Positions 10,198 through 22,742 of a DNA stretch of 64,000 nt are shown one piece after another (positions within the stretch are counted from its first letter, which is position 1; every line of letters begins with the position of its first letter). A program made the translations under genes and the position numbers. Under the pieces are notes generated by a model. The model saw only the letters and a list, made by a program, of their open reading frames with translations. It was not told the DNA's origin and did no database searches. This DNA comes from Puccinia triticina (lineage: Eukaryota; Basidiomycota; Pucciniomycetes; Pucciniales; Pucciniaceae), in NCBI RefSeq assembly GCF_026914185.1, contig NC_070559.1:4500001-4564000 (forward strand), read 5' to 3'.

Positions 10198-13011
10198 TTA
10201 TCCGGATATTTGAAGGTTTGAAAGAGCAGGGAGAGTCTCAAAGGATTCCATAAATTGAGATAGCCTTTGTAAGCCAAGATCTAACTGATCCGCAGGGACA
10301 GTGAATGTCAATCTAAAGAAACCTGGTTTAGGATAATGATACACATTTCCCGGTGCCTATGTCACAACGATCATATGACAAAATTGAAGGAAGTAGTAAC
10401 ACACATCAAAAATCTATTTGAATTATTTTGGAATTGTGACAAGAAAATAAGTTGATTGAACTTACGAGGTAGGTTTTATACTCAGTTAGTAAAGTTGTGA
10501 ATAGCTTTTCTTCTTGTATTATTGCACTCTCCTCTGATTGTTGATCTTTGTTGTTGGTGTCGGGTGGGTTCCTCAAATACCTTGATAGATCTATCATCTT
10601 TTTTTGGCGTTAGCATGTTTATTTAGCATTTCCAAGTCAGTCCCTTAACCGGATTATTGATATTGGAGAGTTAGATCAACTCAACTAAGAAAAACCCGCC
10701 ATTTGATGGTTTGTTATATTTGATCTTTAATTTGTTGAGCCTGTCAGTGACCGTCTGATAAGCTTGTTGCAATCGCCTTTTCTATTAAAGTGATTTTGTT
10801 ACAAAGAAAAAGAAGGTATGGTTAATAATAATCTTCCGATAGTGATAGAAAGTCATCTTCCATCATCTTGTGGAATTGAACAAACATCCACAAGAAAAAC
10901 ATACATTTTCGATTACATAAGAATCTAGAAAATCTTGGTGACCATGGCTACCACTACTGTCTAAAATTAAGCTTGCAAAACTGAATTCTGTGAGAGAGGA
11001 AACCTGCACTTGGTTCAGATTCAAGTCCGTGATCAGTTGAAGCAAGCTGGGATTATTTTGACTGATCAAAATGCCTGCTCTGATTTTCGAATGATTGAAT
11101 TTTAAATGCAATATTAGTATTGGTCAACTCTAGAAGCTGAGTAAATGGTCTTCAGTTGGAGGGAGAAGTGGCAAAGAGTAACCCTCATGCTTACCGTAAA
11201 CCACAACAACCGAAGTCTGTTATAGCGTTTTTTATACATATTAGTGCGCCAGTTCATCAGTATTTCATCAGATCATGTTGAAGAAAATTCAGAAATTTCG
11301 AGAATTAACTTCGGTCAGCCCATGTCAAAGAGGCATGGGCAGTCAAGATAAGTATGGCAGAGATTATTCTGGTAGGACTGGCCTTTACTGATCCCGTACA
11401 CTGACAAAACGAGTCAAAACAACCAGCCCCAGAAGAGTAAAAAAAACATGCAATTGCATGTGTTAGTCTGTTTCTGGGCATGAGGTTATATTAGATTCAC
11501 TCACAAACATGAACTCTACTTGGTTCAAAACTGAACCGCTGATGATCTAATGATAGAGTGGAAATGAATTTGTTGGGTGTTGTTTGAGTTCCAGGAGGAT
11601 CATTTGTTGTTGGTCCTTGCTCGAAGACCGATAAGCCGTAGATTTCGTCAACTATTCTACGAAATTGTAAAACTGTTGGGTCAAAATAGGCAGATCCTAT
11701 CGTATATTTCTGTTTTTCTGTGTGCATTTTTCAAAGAAATAATGATGCATCGTTCACCACTGACAGATGATGGTTGTTAGCTTCACAGAACCGGATGTAC
11801 GTTGATAATACCTCTTCTTGAACGTAATAGCCTATCCGTAAATCGATCAGAAATGGTAAGGGCGCTATATCTGTTTATCAAAAAAAAGTATTATAGCAGT
11901 TTGAATGATACTTACCCATTGGGTTGTGTGGGTTACATAGGATCACGGCTTTCACCCCATCAGGTTGGCCATGATGATTCAGATACGCTTTTTCCAAGGC
12001 TTTTGAAACAGACGAAGGATCTAGGGGCTTTTGATGATCCACGTTTGAAAGATCAGTCGTTGTGGAAGCACATCCTATGTATGTGTACGAACATCGTCTA
12101 TTTCGAAGCCGATCAGATGGACGCCTTGCTTGACCAGATGATTGAACCCTGAGTAGTACGGCTATTGCAAAAGTGAAACAAGACCACTAGTTATTTCTCA
12201 AACCCTTCAAGAGCTTGGTCTTTCTCTAACACATTCGAATTGAGGATCAATTCACCTTTGAAATTAAGACTACATCACCCTCATCACATACCACATACAT
12301 CAATTGAGACAACATTGCAGTCACTCCCGAGGCGCCAATCAAATGGTTCGGCCTAAGCATAATTGATATGTAAAGAATGATCAATCAAAATGTGAGTAGG
12401 CTTGAACTTTGACCTTCCTCTGGAGCAGTGGAACAGAGAAAAGGCCGGGAAAGACGATAGATAAAGAAATTCCGCATACTTGACAGTCATGGCCGGATTA
12501 AAATATTTATTCAGAATATGGCACATCGCTTCTTTGAATGAACTTGAACCCCCCAAGGACTGATAATTTAGATGCCGGGATTCGAAACGAGATATGTTTT
12601 CTTTCAATTTCTTTGATTTTGGAATGGTAGTTTGAGATGCAAAAGTAATCAGCTCCATGGACTATCCACTTGAAAAGAACGTTGGGACCAAATTAATGGG
12701 GATTTTTGTCTCAAATACTGAGGATGATGACACTCAACTTGGACTAAGAATTCTTGCATCAATGAGTTTTCGGCTACTCCCAGGTTGATCACACCTTAAT
12801 CACAACAAAATAAAGCTTGGAGAAGTCAGCCCTCAATGGATAATTCAGTCGGCGGATTTCAAAAAGACTAATTGAAAGACATGGACAGACCATGGGGATT
12901 TTGATCAGCGGAGTAAAGGTCCTTCCAAGCCTCAGCGATCGCCTGCGCGGTAAGATTGGGCTGACCGGATAGTTGCTTGGACGATCGTAGACTAAGGCTC
13001 GGAGGGGTCAT
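10198..13011 (-). CDS. ACC-synthase-like PLP-dependent aminotransferase, 14 exons
   Basis: Class I/II aminotransferase fold, closest in pattern to 1-aminocyclopropane-1-carboxylate synthase-like proteins. True ACC synthases convert S-adenosylmethionine to ACC; many fungal relatives are ordinary aminotransferases, so the substrate is unknown. Model exons (minus): 13011-12891, 12794-12739, 12661-12480, 12352-12256, 12161-12093, 12027-11916, 11831-11765, 11656-11505, 11400-11383, 11215-11194, 11079-10905, 10781-10686, 10597-10466, 10356-10198. They give 485 aa in frame. Motifs: GVINLGVAENSL near the N-terminus; LIGASGVTAM and PYYSGF; AVILCNPHNPMG; DEIYGLSVF with the PLP-ring Asp (about 238); YGISKDFG with the PLP Lys (about 291); and PKPGFFRLTF with the carboxylate-binding Arg. 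The intron after the Lys exon starts GC rather than GT. The start ATG is the first in-frame one giving a plausible N-terminus; an upstream exon is possible. Confidence 0.8.
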
Positions 13012-13467
13012 TCGAACGGTTTGTTCTACAACAGGGATGCCTTCACAGATTTCTCGATGTAGCAATTGAATATGGCAATCCTCGTTGGAACCCCCCTCTG
13101 CAGATTGTCTCTCACAGTCATCCCCAAGTACAAATGATAAACATGCTTCTTTGGACTTACCCACAAGGCTTGCGCGAATGTAGCCAAAGAAATTCGGAAT
13201 TAAATTCATTGTAACTTTGACAACCAGATGGAAAAAAAGAACGACAAAAAAAAAGCAGAGAAAGTATGTAATAATCCCACACATCTTGATTAAGATAAAT
13301 GATTAGCAGTGCATGTAACTAGGATACGTGATTAGCAGTGAAGACACAATTGTAAAATGCAATGATCAAACGGAGTGACAACAGAGACGAATGACACAGG
13401 GAGTAACCCAAACAATTACAAGTATGAAGGCCGAAGGACGGGCAGATCTTGTCCTAGATGGAAGGAC

Positions 13468-16274
13468 TAAGGATGCCACCCGGACCCGGGAGATCCGGCA
13501 CTACCCGGTCGGGTATCGGGTCGGGTCGGGTGTCGGGAGGGCTCTGCGCACATCCGGCATCCGGCCGGGTATTGAGTAGATCCAGCTGGCCTGGAAGCAA
13601 GGTCAACTTAGGGGTACCATTTTTGCATTTTTCACTGAGATTGATTGCAAGCTATGTATTGATTGTTATGAAAGGTATGTATGAGCTGTGTTACATAAGA
13701 AAGAAACAAGTGGAAAATAGGCAATGTGGCCGTAACTTGTAAGAGAAAAAATTAAAACAGAAAGATACAACAACTAAGATGATATGATGGCATCAACATC
13801 GACAATGCTGTGTTTCACCCAATCTTTTAAGCATATGAGGGACTCTAAGGTGTTGAGTGACATGCGGTTACGAATGTATGATTGGATGTGTCGGCCTGCG
13901 GAGAATGCTTGTTCGCACGGAGCACTTGAAGCAGGCACGGCCAGGAATGTTCGGACCATGTTTGAGAGAGTTGGAAAAGTTTCGGAGTTGGCCTTCCAAA
14001 ACTGTAATGGTTGACAAGATTTGTCTTCGCACTCGGAACTGAGGTACACATCTATTTCCTCCTGCAATGAAGGCCCTTTTTGCTTCTTTTTTTTGAAGAG
14101 ACTAGCGCTGATGTTTTTTCGGGATGAAGTTGCTGCAGGTTTGGGTTCAGAAGTTGTGTACTTGCTCACTAGGAATTTCTCAGCTTCATTCTTGAAGATT
14201 TCCAAGATTTCAAACTTTGTAAGGTTCATCAAGTCAAGTACCTCAGGAGTGAGTTGACTAGCTTTCACTCGAGGATCGAGTAGAGTCGCACAGAGATATG
14301 CAGGCTTTTGAATGGCCTCATCGAAGTACTCCTTCAGTTTGGAAATCATCACCTCGGTGGCTGGAATCAGTTCCTGCGCTCCGTATTGCTTTTGAACCTG
14401 GAATGGAAATACAACCACACGGATCAGCTTGATAATTGAGAGTCACAGGTATTATTCGGTATTTTTTTACTTACTGCAACAAGATTTTCAATCAACCAGA
14501 TGTAAACTGGTGCAGCAAACGCTAATGAAACCTGTTTGTGCGGCGAGATCGTATCGGTTGCTTCATTAAGTGGTTCCAAAAAAGCACAAATCTGTTGAAC
14601 TTTAAGCCATTTGTCAGGTTTGAGATTGTACCGTTGAGTCAAATTGTGATTTTCACAAAATGCTTTGATGCAGGGTCGAAGTTGGATCGCTCTTTCAAGC
14701 ATGGAATAAGTAGAATTCCATCGTGTACTAACATCGGCTATCATCGTCAGGTTTTCGAAAGGAGAGCCTTTGTAATTTCTTGAAAGGCAGCTGACTTTTG
14801 GGGAGAGCGCTTCAAGAAGGATATGAAACCACTAATACGAGAAAGTGAGCTGGATACATCCACTTGAGGTGGAGGATCATTCAGGATAGCCGAAAGACCC
14901 TGATTCTGAGTTTGTTTCGGAGTGGACAACAAGCTGTTGAAGGACTTGATGCCTGCTTGGGCAGCCAGATTGATGACATGTGCCATGCAACCAAGTCTAC
15001 AGGTGTAACTGTCAAATCGAATCAAAGTCGAGAGATGTGAAGCCATTGTAATGTTGTTGGATGCGCTATTGGTCGTGATACAGAAGATGTGATCTTCAAT
15101 CTTGAACAACTTCAGAATCTCAACCATGTGCTCCGCCAGATTAACTCCAGTGTGACTACCTTCGAGAAGCTTGGCAGCAAGTACCATGGATTTGAGCTCG
15201 AAATCAGTGGTGATCCAATGGGCAGTAACACCCAGGACAGATAGATTGTTTGGAGAAGTCCAGACATCACATGTTAAGCTTATTTTTGATTTGCTTGACT
15301 GAAATTGGTTTACAAGAGCCTGTTGACCTTGTTGAAAGGATTTCCGGATAAACGACGCCAGAGTCTCTCTCCCACAAAGAAGAGATTTTGTTGCCGGGTT
15401 ACAGAGTTTCAGAAGCTCGCCAAAATCTTCGTGATCAACAACCTGGTATGGAATGTTGCTGGTGATGAAAAACCGAGCAACAGCACAAGTCAAAGTTTCG
15501 CGGGTAAGTTTCTTTGGCGCCGTCGATTTTCCACTTTTGACAAAAGCCGCCAGAGCGCCGATGTTACGAGATTTTCCGTCACCGTGTATGCCGTGGCAGC
15601 TTGCCAAGTGATTTATCATACTTTTGGTGGATCGCTTTTTGTCAACAGAAAGCTTCTTGAGACAAAGAACCGTCCCTCCAGGAACACGGCTTGCTTGACA
15701 AATATTCGAGGTCCTTCCGCTGACAGTTTCAGTTTTGAAATACTGCCAAACCCAGCTTTTTCTAGCCATCTCTTGACTATGGGAATCTGTAGCCTCTGAG
15801 TCTGGAGGGTTTACTTCGATTTCTGGATCGGATGAGGATGAATCAACATCAATAGCTGTTCTCTTTGAGCGGGGCATTTTTGAGTTTGCAGAAATTTCAA
15901 GCCGTAATAAGATTAGAGAATTCGTGGGCAGACTGAGGATTCAGGAGTTGAGATCAAGTCCTCTCTTTCTATTATTGCAGACAGTTATTTGAATCTGAAT
16001 CAATAGAGGTCTCCGAACATAAATATGTACAATTCTCATGACAGCGTAACATGGTAGAACTAGACAGTAACCTTGGCCAGATTCCCCTGGTTTATAATCA
16101 TCTTGGGAAGATCAGACCTTGCCGACCGATGTCTGACACTTAATTTCGTGCTAGGGATTGATTTTCTCACTAAAAGGTCAAGATCCGGCCGATACCCGGC
16201 GTCGGGGCCGGATTTGCCGGGTTCGGATGTCGGACTAGCTCTACCCGGTACCGAAGCGCCGGGTGGCATCCTTA
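13468..16274 (-). mobile_element. hAT transposon with 8-bp target duplication
   Basis: The 2807-bp element is bounded by inverted TAAGGATGCCACCCGG ends and flanked by identical 8-bp GGAAGGAC (13460-13467 and 16275-16282), the hAT hallmark. The subterminal 80-100 bp on each side are dense in CCGGGTA/TACCCGG words, which in hAT elements commonly bind transposase. It carries one transposase gene on the minus strand. It lies close to the MULE gene that begins at 16455. Confidence 0.9.
13774..15877 (-). pseudogene. hAT transposase, damaged
   Basis: Cut-and-paste transposase. Order on the minus strand: a lysine-rich N-terminus with a BED-zinc-finger-like region (WQYFKTETVSGRTSNIC, HLASCHG); CDVWTSPNNLSVLG with the first catalytic Asp; the TTNSASNN block; VSTRWNSTYSML; then the C-terminal dimerisation domain with SSAPCEQAFSAGRHI. 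One clean intron (14398-14474, GTAAGT to TTCCAG) joins the last two coding parts. Two defects are visible. A one-base-type frameshift with a stop lies near 14745. In the block where family members read TDNASNN, the Asp is Asn, so the second catalytic acid is missing. Start ATG 15877; stop near 13774. Such a copy could still move if another copy supplies enzyme. Confidence 0.85.
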
Positions 16275-16454
16275 GGAAGGACAGTCGGATCGTCCTTGTC
16301 GAATCGCTCCTTGAACCGCGCCACCATATAACCAGCCCTGCCTTCCTACGACTCGCCCTACAATCGGTTCCATCTTACTTTCGCCTCGCCCTCCAATCGC
16401 TGCCGTGTAGCCATTCCACCAACTCTCTCCCTGCACGCTGTAATGTATCATCCA

Positions 16455-19431
16455 TTACCTGATTTGCTTCCTCGGAGCCAGCATATTGGCATTCTCGAGC
16501 ATCCCCACGAGCTCGAAAAGACGTTCTTTAAATAGAATCATAGATAGCTCGTCCGAATTACCGATGAACGCTTTTGAGTGCGCCTTGGCTTTCAGCAGCC
16601 CATCGATCCGCTTCAGCGCCGCCCAGCCAACCTCTGCGAGCTCACAAACCAACACAGCCATCTCCGCACCATTGAGTCCAGAAGTGTCCGCAACACCTGG
16701 GAACGAGGATGCCATTGTGTGACAGATTCCTGGGACACGTTCTTCAACCATTCGCAAAAGGGAGTAGCACACGAGCTGAAACTCATGCATCCGTGACGTC
16801 GAGGATCGTTTGGCCATCTCCTTGCGGTCCATTTTTTTCTTGAGGACTTCTTTCACCCGGTCGAAGGCAACGGTGGCGGACTTGAGTGAGTTCTTGATTC
16901 TGCCATCGCGGGTCAGCGGTTCGATGAGCAATACTGATGTGGCAATAGATGAGCTGGGTTGATTGTCTGGGATTCTGCTAGGCTCGATGTATGGGGTTCT
17001 GGAAGCATCCGAGAGTAGTCCCGGGTGGGCGGTGGCAAACTCAGCACAAGGCATCCGGTCTACGCAGACTCTCTTGGGAAAGCCAGTGTTGCGGGGCGAG
17101 AACGCCTCGTCGTTGGATCGTTTGGGGGCGGCGGCTTTGGACAAGGTCGAGCTGCTAAGGACCTCTACCTCTGAGTCACTGTCGACGGAGATAGGAGGGT
17201 GGCGCTGTTGGGTAATCGGGGCCTTCTCCACAACCAGTAACTTGTACTCCCGCGCCAGGTAGTACATGTGTTTACACGCACTACCGTGGCGAGTGAAGTG
17301 GGGACAGTCGCAGCGAATCAGCCGCCCCTCGGCAACACCAGTTGGCTGCTCAAAACCGACCCGGTATACATGTAAAGACGGGGTCGAGAAACTACCAATT
17401 GTGAACTGCCAAATCATGTTAACTAGTTGATACGCAGATGAGGCCATAGAAAATAAATACTCACATGGTTTGCGAACCTGCACACCTTAGCTCCAATTAG
17501 CTCCAAGTAGCCTTTGGCAATAGCGTCTGCGCGGCGCTTCGCCTTCTGTTGAAGTCGGTTAGTAGTTTGCTTGACAAATCCGGTGTTCACCTGGCATGTT
17601 TTTCGACTGTATTTGGGCTCCACAACCTCACAGAATATCTGTATCACTTCGTCGATTCGAAGTCGTGTAGATGGCTTGAGGTATCGGGACTTGAGGACGT
17701 TATGCCATGCTTCGACATAATTATTGGTGTCGATACCTTGGTATGCGGTCTTTCCGGCAAAACAAAGATGTGAGTATGGAAAGTTGTTTCAGGTGGAGAG
17801 ACTTGAGGTACTTACTGTTCGGTAAAACTTGGACCAATGCTGGATGTGCGTGTACCATTGCGAGTCGACATAATCTGCGAATGCCGGCCGTACTTGCCTC
17901 CACTTACTGAGGAAGATCATCATTCGGCTATCTGGATATGTGCTAGAATACAGTACTTGTTGGAAATCCTCCACAGCCTCAAGCGATTGCCTTCCCAAGT
18001 AGACCAGCGCTTTGGCCTTGACGGCCTTGATGACGTGGAAGACGCACCAGAAATGTAGCGGTGCTTGATCCATCAGGTACTCAAACGATAACGAGACTGC
18101 AGTCTTGATTGCCTGAGCGCAGTCACTCATGATAGAATGGGGGATCAGCCCAGAGGACCGATGCAGCCAGGTGAGAATCTGTTCAATTGGCTCGCTGACA
18201 GGTCAAATGGCGAGTCAGATACATATTCAGAGCGTACAAGTGATTGGCTGAGAAAGTGGCTTACATCGCAAGGGAGCCTGTAAAGGCCCAGCATACAGGA
18301 AGACCCATGCCCGTCACCGCGTTTCGGATCATTACTGTGTACAAGCTTGCCTTCCGGCCTTGCGACAGGAAGCAATTGTTGACAGTGTTGTGTGTTGCGT
18401 CAACCAAGAGCATTGTCGTACCGTGCGCCAGCATCATCTTCCGTTGCCAGGGTGATTGGATGCAAAACAAGAACACCTCCGAATCGGCGATAACCGGAGC
18501 AAAGGTATGCCACCCAAGACTTTTCAGGTGAACTTCCCAGAGGGACAGTGATTTGAAAACATCATGATCCTTCCGAGCATCGTTAGGCCTACGTGTTTTG
18601 ATCAGGTGGCGGACAAGGTCAGCGGTGACACCATTGGCCTCTGGGACAGCCGCACCGGTCTCGCAGAGCTAGTTTTTTGGGTCAGGTACCACTGATCAGG
18701 ATGGGCATATACCTTGCATAATGATGACAATAGGCACTTACATCATCCAGGTCTTGCGACAAAAGTAAGTCTTGAATCTTATCCCACCCAAGTCCTGAGT
18801 CGACTCGGTCGCAAGCCCAGTCGTAGACAGCCTTTGAGATCCGAGTGTGCTTCATATCGTCAGCGGTGTTGAGCTGATGAGAGTGCCTCCAGAACCACTC
18901 AACCCGTAGCGTATCAGTGGCAAGGTGCAGCGAGATGTTGAACTTTGCCTCGCAGCCGCATTTCCGTCCGGATTCGGCTTTGCAAGAATTGAGTGGAGCT
19001 ACGTGGTGACCTTTTCGGGGGCAAATATAGAAAAGTTTCCACTTATACGTCGGGGGTCGACCTGCGTTTGACTTCTTTTCTCCTGGGACTTTTGGGGGTA
19101 TGCAATTCTCCAATGTCCATCGGACAGTGGCCTGCATGGCAACAGCGAAGGCAAAAGCGTCCACCATGGTGCGGCCGGGTATTGTAAAGCAGTACGGATG
19201 TGTATCAAATGCCGGGGGGGCACCGCCGAGCCATCGGACCATTCGAAGGGTGCAGGGTGGCAATTTGATGCCATGGGGGACAAGAACTTCTTGTGTAGTT
19301 GGCTCGGGGACAACATCTTCAATGTTGGGGATCATGGGATAGGCATTGTCCAACGGTTTTGCGGACCTGGGGACCATTGTCTGGCTTTGTATGTTGGATT
19401 GTCTCATCAATGAGTTTGTGATCTGACTCAT
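16455..19431 (-). CDS. MULE (Mutator-like) transposase, intact, five exons
   Basis: Exons (minus): 19431-18742, 18668-18265, 18194-17816, 17749-17465 and 17405-16455, all GT-AG introns of 59-73 nt, total 2709 nt = 902 aa in frame. Domains in order: a FAR1/WRKY-GCM1-like zinc-binding region with CGCEAKFNISLHL and HSHQL (about 150-200). Then the DDE catalytic core, with first Asp in LLVDATHNT (about 320), second Asp in IMSDCAQAIKT (about 389) after CFHV-type spacing, and Glu in NNYVEAWHN (about 504). Then a SWIM zinc finger CDCPHFTRHGSACKH (about 618-632) and an unrelated C-terminal tail. No stop, frameshift or lost catalytic residue was found, so it looks able to encode active enzyme. Terminal inverted repeats for its own element could not be identified. 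Confidence 0.85.
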
Positions 19432-20357
19432 GCACGGGCTGATAAAAGTTTGGGGATCAGATGAATTTGAGAGAGAAGCAAAGAGTTAGTGGTGTTACTA
19501 AGCACGCGGACTGGTAAAATTTGGGGATGGGATGGGGGTTGGGCTTACTGGTCTTATTGGGTGGGCGGACCGGGATCTTGTGGATGAGGTTGAATGGATT
19601 AAGATGAGCAGGCTTGTTAAGTCGCAGTCTCGAGTAAGTTGAGAATAGAGAGGCCAGGCGGCAGAGGGGGGGTTCAATGAAGATATGTAGAAGGTTGGAA
19701 GTGGGTGCAGTCGATGCTGTGACCAAATCACTAGGTGTTTATCTCAAGGTAAGTTTTGGCCTGCAAGGGTTGAAGGGAAAACTGTGATTGGTGCAAATTC
19801 AACAAGATTTGGTGAATGTTGATGACCTGATGCAAAGATAACAAAACTAAATATGTGATGCTTCGAGCTTGAAATGCAATTTGTTGTTTATAAGTGAGGC
19901 CAAATATGAATACCAAGAATTAGGAAAAAATTAGGATGGCACCGGGCCAAGAGCAATGTGAGTATCTGGTGGGGGAAGGATCCGTTGAGGATGCCGTCCC
20001 TTATATGGGGCTCTCACTTTTGTGGCCCTCCATGGGGAGACTTGACTTCACACTTTACGAGCTTGGCAGCGCGGGCGGATATGCGCGGCTGGGTGATGTG
20101 GTTGTGATGCTCATCGTAACACCTCCAAACAGGAGATCCCCTTTAATTAAGCTTTGCGGTTTAGTATGTAAAACTTGTTTTTTTCTTAGTTCCGGTAGCT
20201 ATAGGGGTGCTCCGATTTGGGAATTACTTTGGGTTTATTCGCGGCACCCCCACAAGGCTCCACCAGGGCATCTGCGGATATTTAGCGGCCAAACTGTTGG
20301 CGGTACATACCATTTGCTCTCAATCAAGTCCAGCAGTCTGATTCAAGAAGCCGAAGT
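19432..20357. other. Upstream region of the MULE gene; no other gene seen
   Basis: Presumably holds the MULE promoter. Short frames here lack family resemblance. No terminal repeat of the MULE was recognised. Confidence 0.4.
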
Positions 20358-20366
20358 CTGATGAGA

Positions 20367-21275
20367 CAAACTTAACGCAGTCCCTCCTGCGGGACTTACC
20401 CGCAAGCGGTGATCTTTGGCACAGGAGGAACGTGATTTTTTGAGAAAATCACACTTTTGTTAGTAATCTCACAATTTCTCCCTCATCTTACCAATTTATT
20501 TCTCCTTATTTTCAGTACATGAAAGCTCTGCATGTTGCGGAGGGGACTGCTGTAAGGGTTGAATCCCTTGAGCTGGAGACAGAGGAGCAATGGCACGGGC
20601 GCAGAGGAGGAGTTCTAGGACCAACCTCAGGGGGCTTTGATTGCTAGAACTGGCTCAGAGAGACTGCATGTCAGTTCTCTGCTGAGCCAAGGAAGGAGGA
20701 GGAACGGGCTATCTACAAGTCTGTCACAGGGCAGGTGTCCATTGGTGACACCTTGTGAACCCCAGAGGAGGAGGGGGGTTTACAACTGCCTTTTTAAAAG
20801 TCCCATTATCTGCTTTCTTCATTGTGTAATCAAAGCAACAAACCATCCAACTTCCTCCTGAGGGGGAGGAGTGAGTAACTCAATAAACTGCCCCAATATC
20901 TTTTTTCCTTTCAGAGTTAGACAGCCACCTGACATATCATGTTCAGTAGCCTATACTGATCTCAGCTTTGTTGTGTCAGTGAGTTCGTGAGAATATGGCA
21001 TTGCAGTATCTTAGAGTGAGTCTGTGCATGTTTGCCTTTGGAGCACCCGGACTAACAGGAATGTAGAGCTGAGGGAATAAGGATAAGATGAAGATGAAGC
21101 CATGCTTCCTCTCTATCTTTTGGTGTAACATACCATGCAAAAAAACCATGACATGAGGGTATAGATACTGATGCAAAAAAAAACCATTCATCAAGCCTCA
21201 AATTTGTTCCCTGCCATGCAAACTTTCACCGCTTAGGTGTGAGTCCCTCCTGCGGAGGGCCCTTTGCTAAGTTTG
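20367..21275. mobile_element. Non-autonomous MULE-like element, 9-bp target duplication
   Basis: Starts CAAACTTAACGCAGTCCCTC and ends with the inverted partner CTAAGTTTG. It is flanked by identical 9-bp CTGATGAGA (20358-20366 and 21276-21284). Nine-base duplications are characteristic of Mutator-like elements. The 909-bp interior has GTCCCTCCTGCGG words at both ends and no convincing gene. The same terminal family bounds the element at 25904-27581. Confidence 0.8.
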
Positions 21276-21284
21276 CTGATGAGA

Positions 21285-22742
21285 CCAACTTGGAAACGCT
21301 GCAATGCCATGGTTATCCAGTGCGTACTTGCACTGTTTGTCTGGCAAGCAACCCAGACGTACTGTGGCATTTGAATGCAATCAAATATTCTTCAATAATG
21401 TACTCTCTTGCCCTCATAATAATATGATTCCCCAAAGAATTGAGAAATCTTGACAGATAGGCTCTTCAAATTTTACAAGGTGTTGACCCTTAACCACCTG
21501 CAACCTTAAAGGGAGTGTGAAAGTGCGCTGCGGGTTCACAATCACTCCAGTTGGCTTTGTACAAGTCCTAATTATTTGAAACAAATAGTATTTTGCAAAG
21601 TGAGGTGGTGCAAATGGTGTCTCTTTTAGGTGAGCTCTGTCCAGAACAGCCCACATTTCAATATGTGTCTACACATGAATATGAAATATCCCCTAACTAA
21701 GACATTCAGATTACTAGGTATCAAATTTTGTTGAGGCAAGCCTCTACATAAGACTTTGTTTGAGATTTCTGGAGACAGAAATCAAGCAACAGTCTTGTCT
21801 GGCTGATCAGTTCCAGATTTGAATTTCTGATTGCGTGTTGTTGGTGCTTAATGGTGAGTGGTTTTCCAGAAACACAGCATAGTCTGATGTGGTTTGGTAG
21901 AATTCAGGACACTCTCTTGATGGAAAAAAGAGGAAAAGTTTAAAGCACCATTTATGTATGGATAAGATCTCCAACAGAGATTTGCCACTTTCTGTTTTTT
22001 TTTTGCAGCATTTCCCCCTTCCCAGGTACCAATATGAGCCTGAAGCTCTGGAGCTGGGTGGGTTTTCCAGGTCAACAGACAAGGTGACATCCCCACTACA
22101 TATTTATACCTGTATGTTGAGCACTGATGCGCTCTTTCATCTGCTAGCACATCTTGTTGTTCCCATCTTGAGTGCACTCTACAAATCAAAAGCACCAAAC
22201 GGGGAACATGCCAATTCTGTTGCTGTTTTTTGTCAATTTTTCATCACAAACCGGTCCTCATGTATGCGCTGGACATTCCCTATTCTTTGTTACCAAACCT
22301 GTTCCCTCCCCCCCTATATGCAGATATAACATGCCAAATTACATTGCTGGAAAAGCTGAATCAATCTTTACCAAAAAAAACACAGCTCAATTTTGCCCAT
22401 TCACAGTGTCTGACAATCTCAGTCCCAACAAACAGTTGCTTGTTGAATTTTGTTGTTACCCAATTCCAGGTCTGCAAATCAGGGAAGATTCTTTTATCCA
22501 GTGTAGCTTAACACTCATCTCTTGCCACTGTTTTTTCTTTTTGCTAGCCTGGATCAAGATTTTTCCTATGTGAAGCTCCCCAGTTTCACCTGAGGAACTC
22601 CACCCCACTTCACCTTATGGCTTTGGCCACAGCTTCCCTTCTGACCGCTGTCAATCCTTATTCTTCATCTCACACACCGCTCTTGGCATCTTAGATCTTT
22701 ATTTCTGCTCTTGCACATCCGTCAAATGTACACCACTCAAGT
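21285..22742. other. No gene seen
   Basis: About 1.4 kb with no protein-like frame recognised on either strand; pyrimidine-rich tracts near 22300. Probably decayed repeat DNA. Confidence 0.4.
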
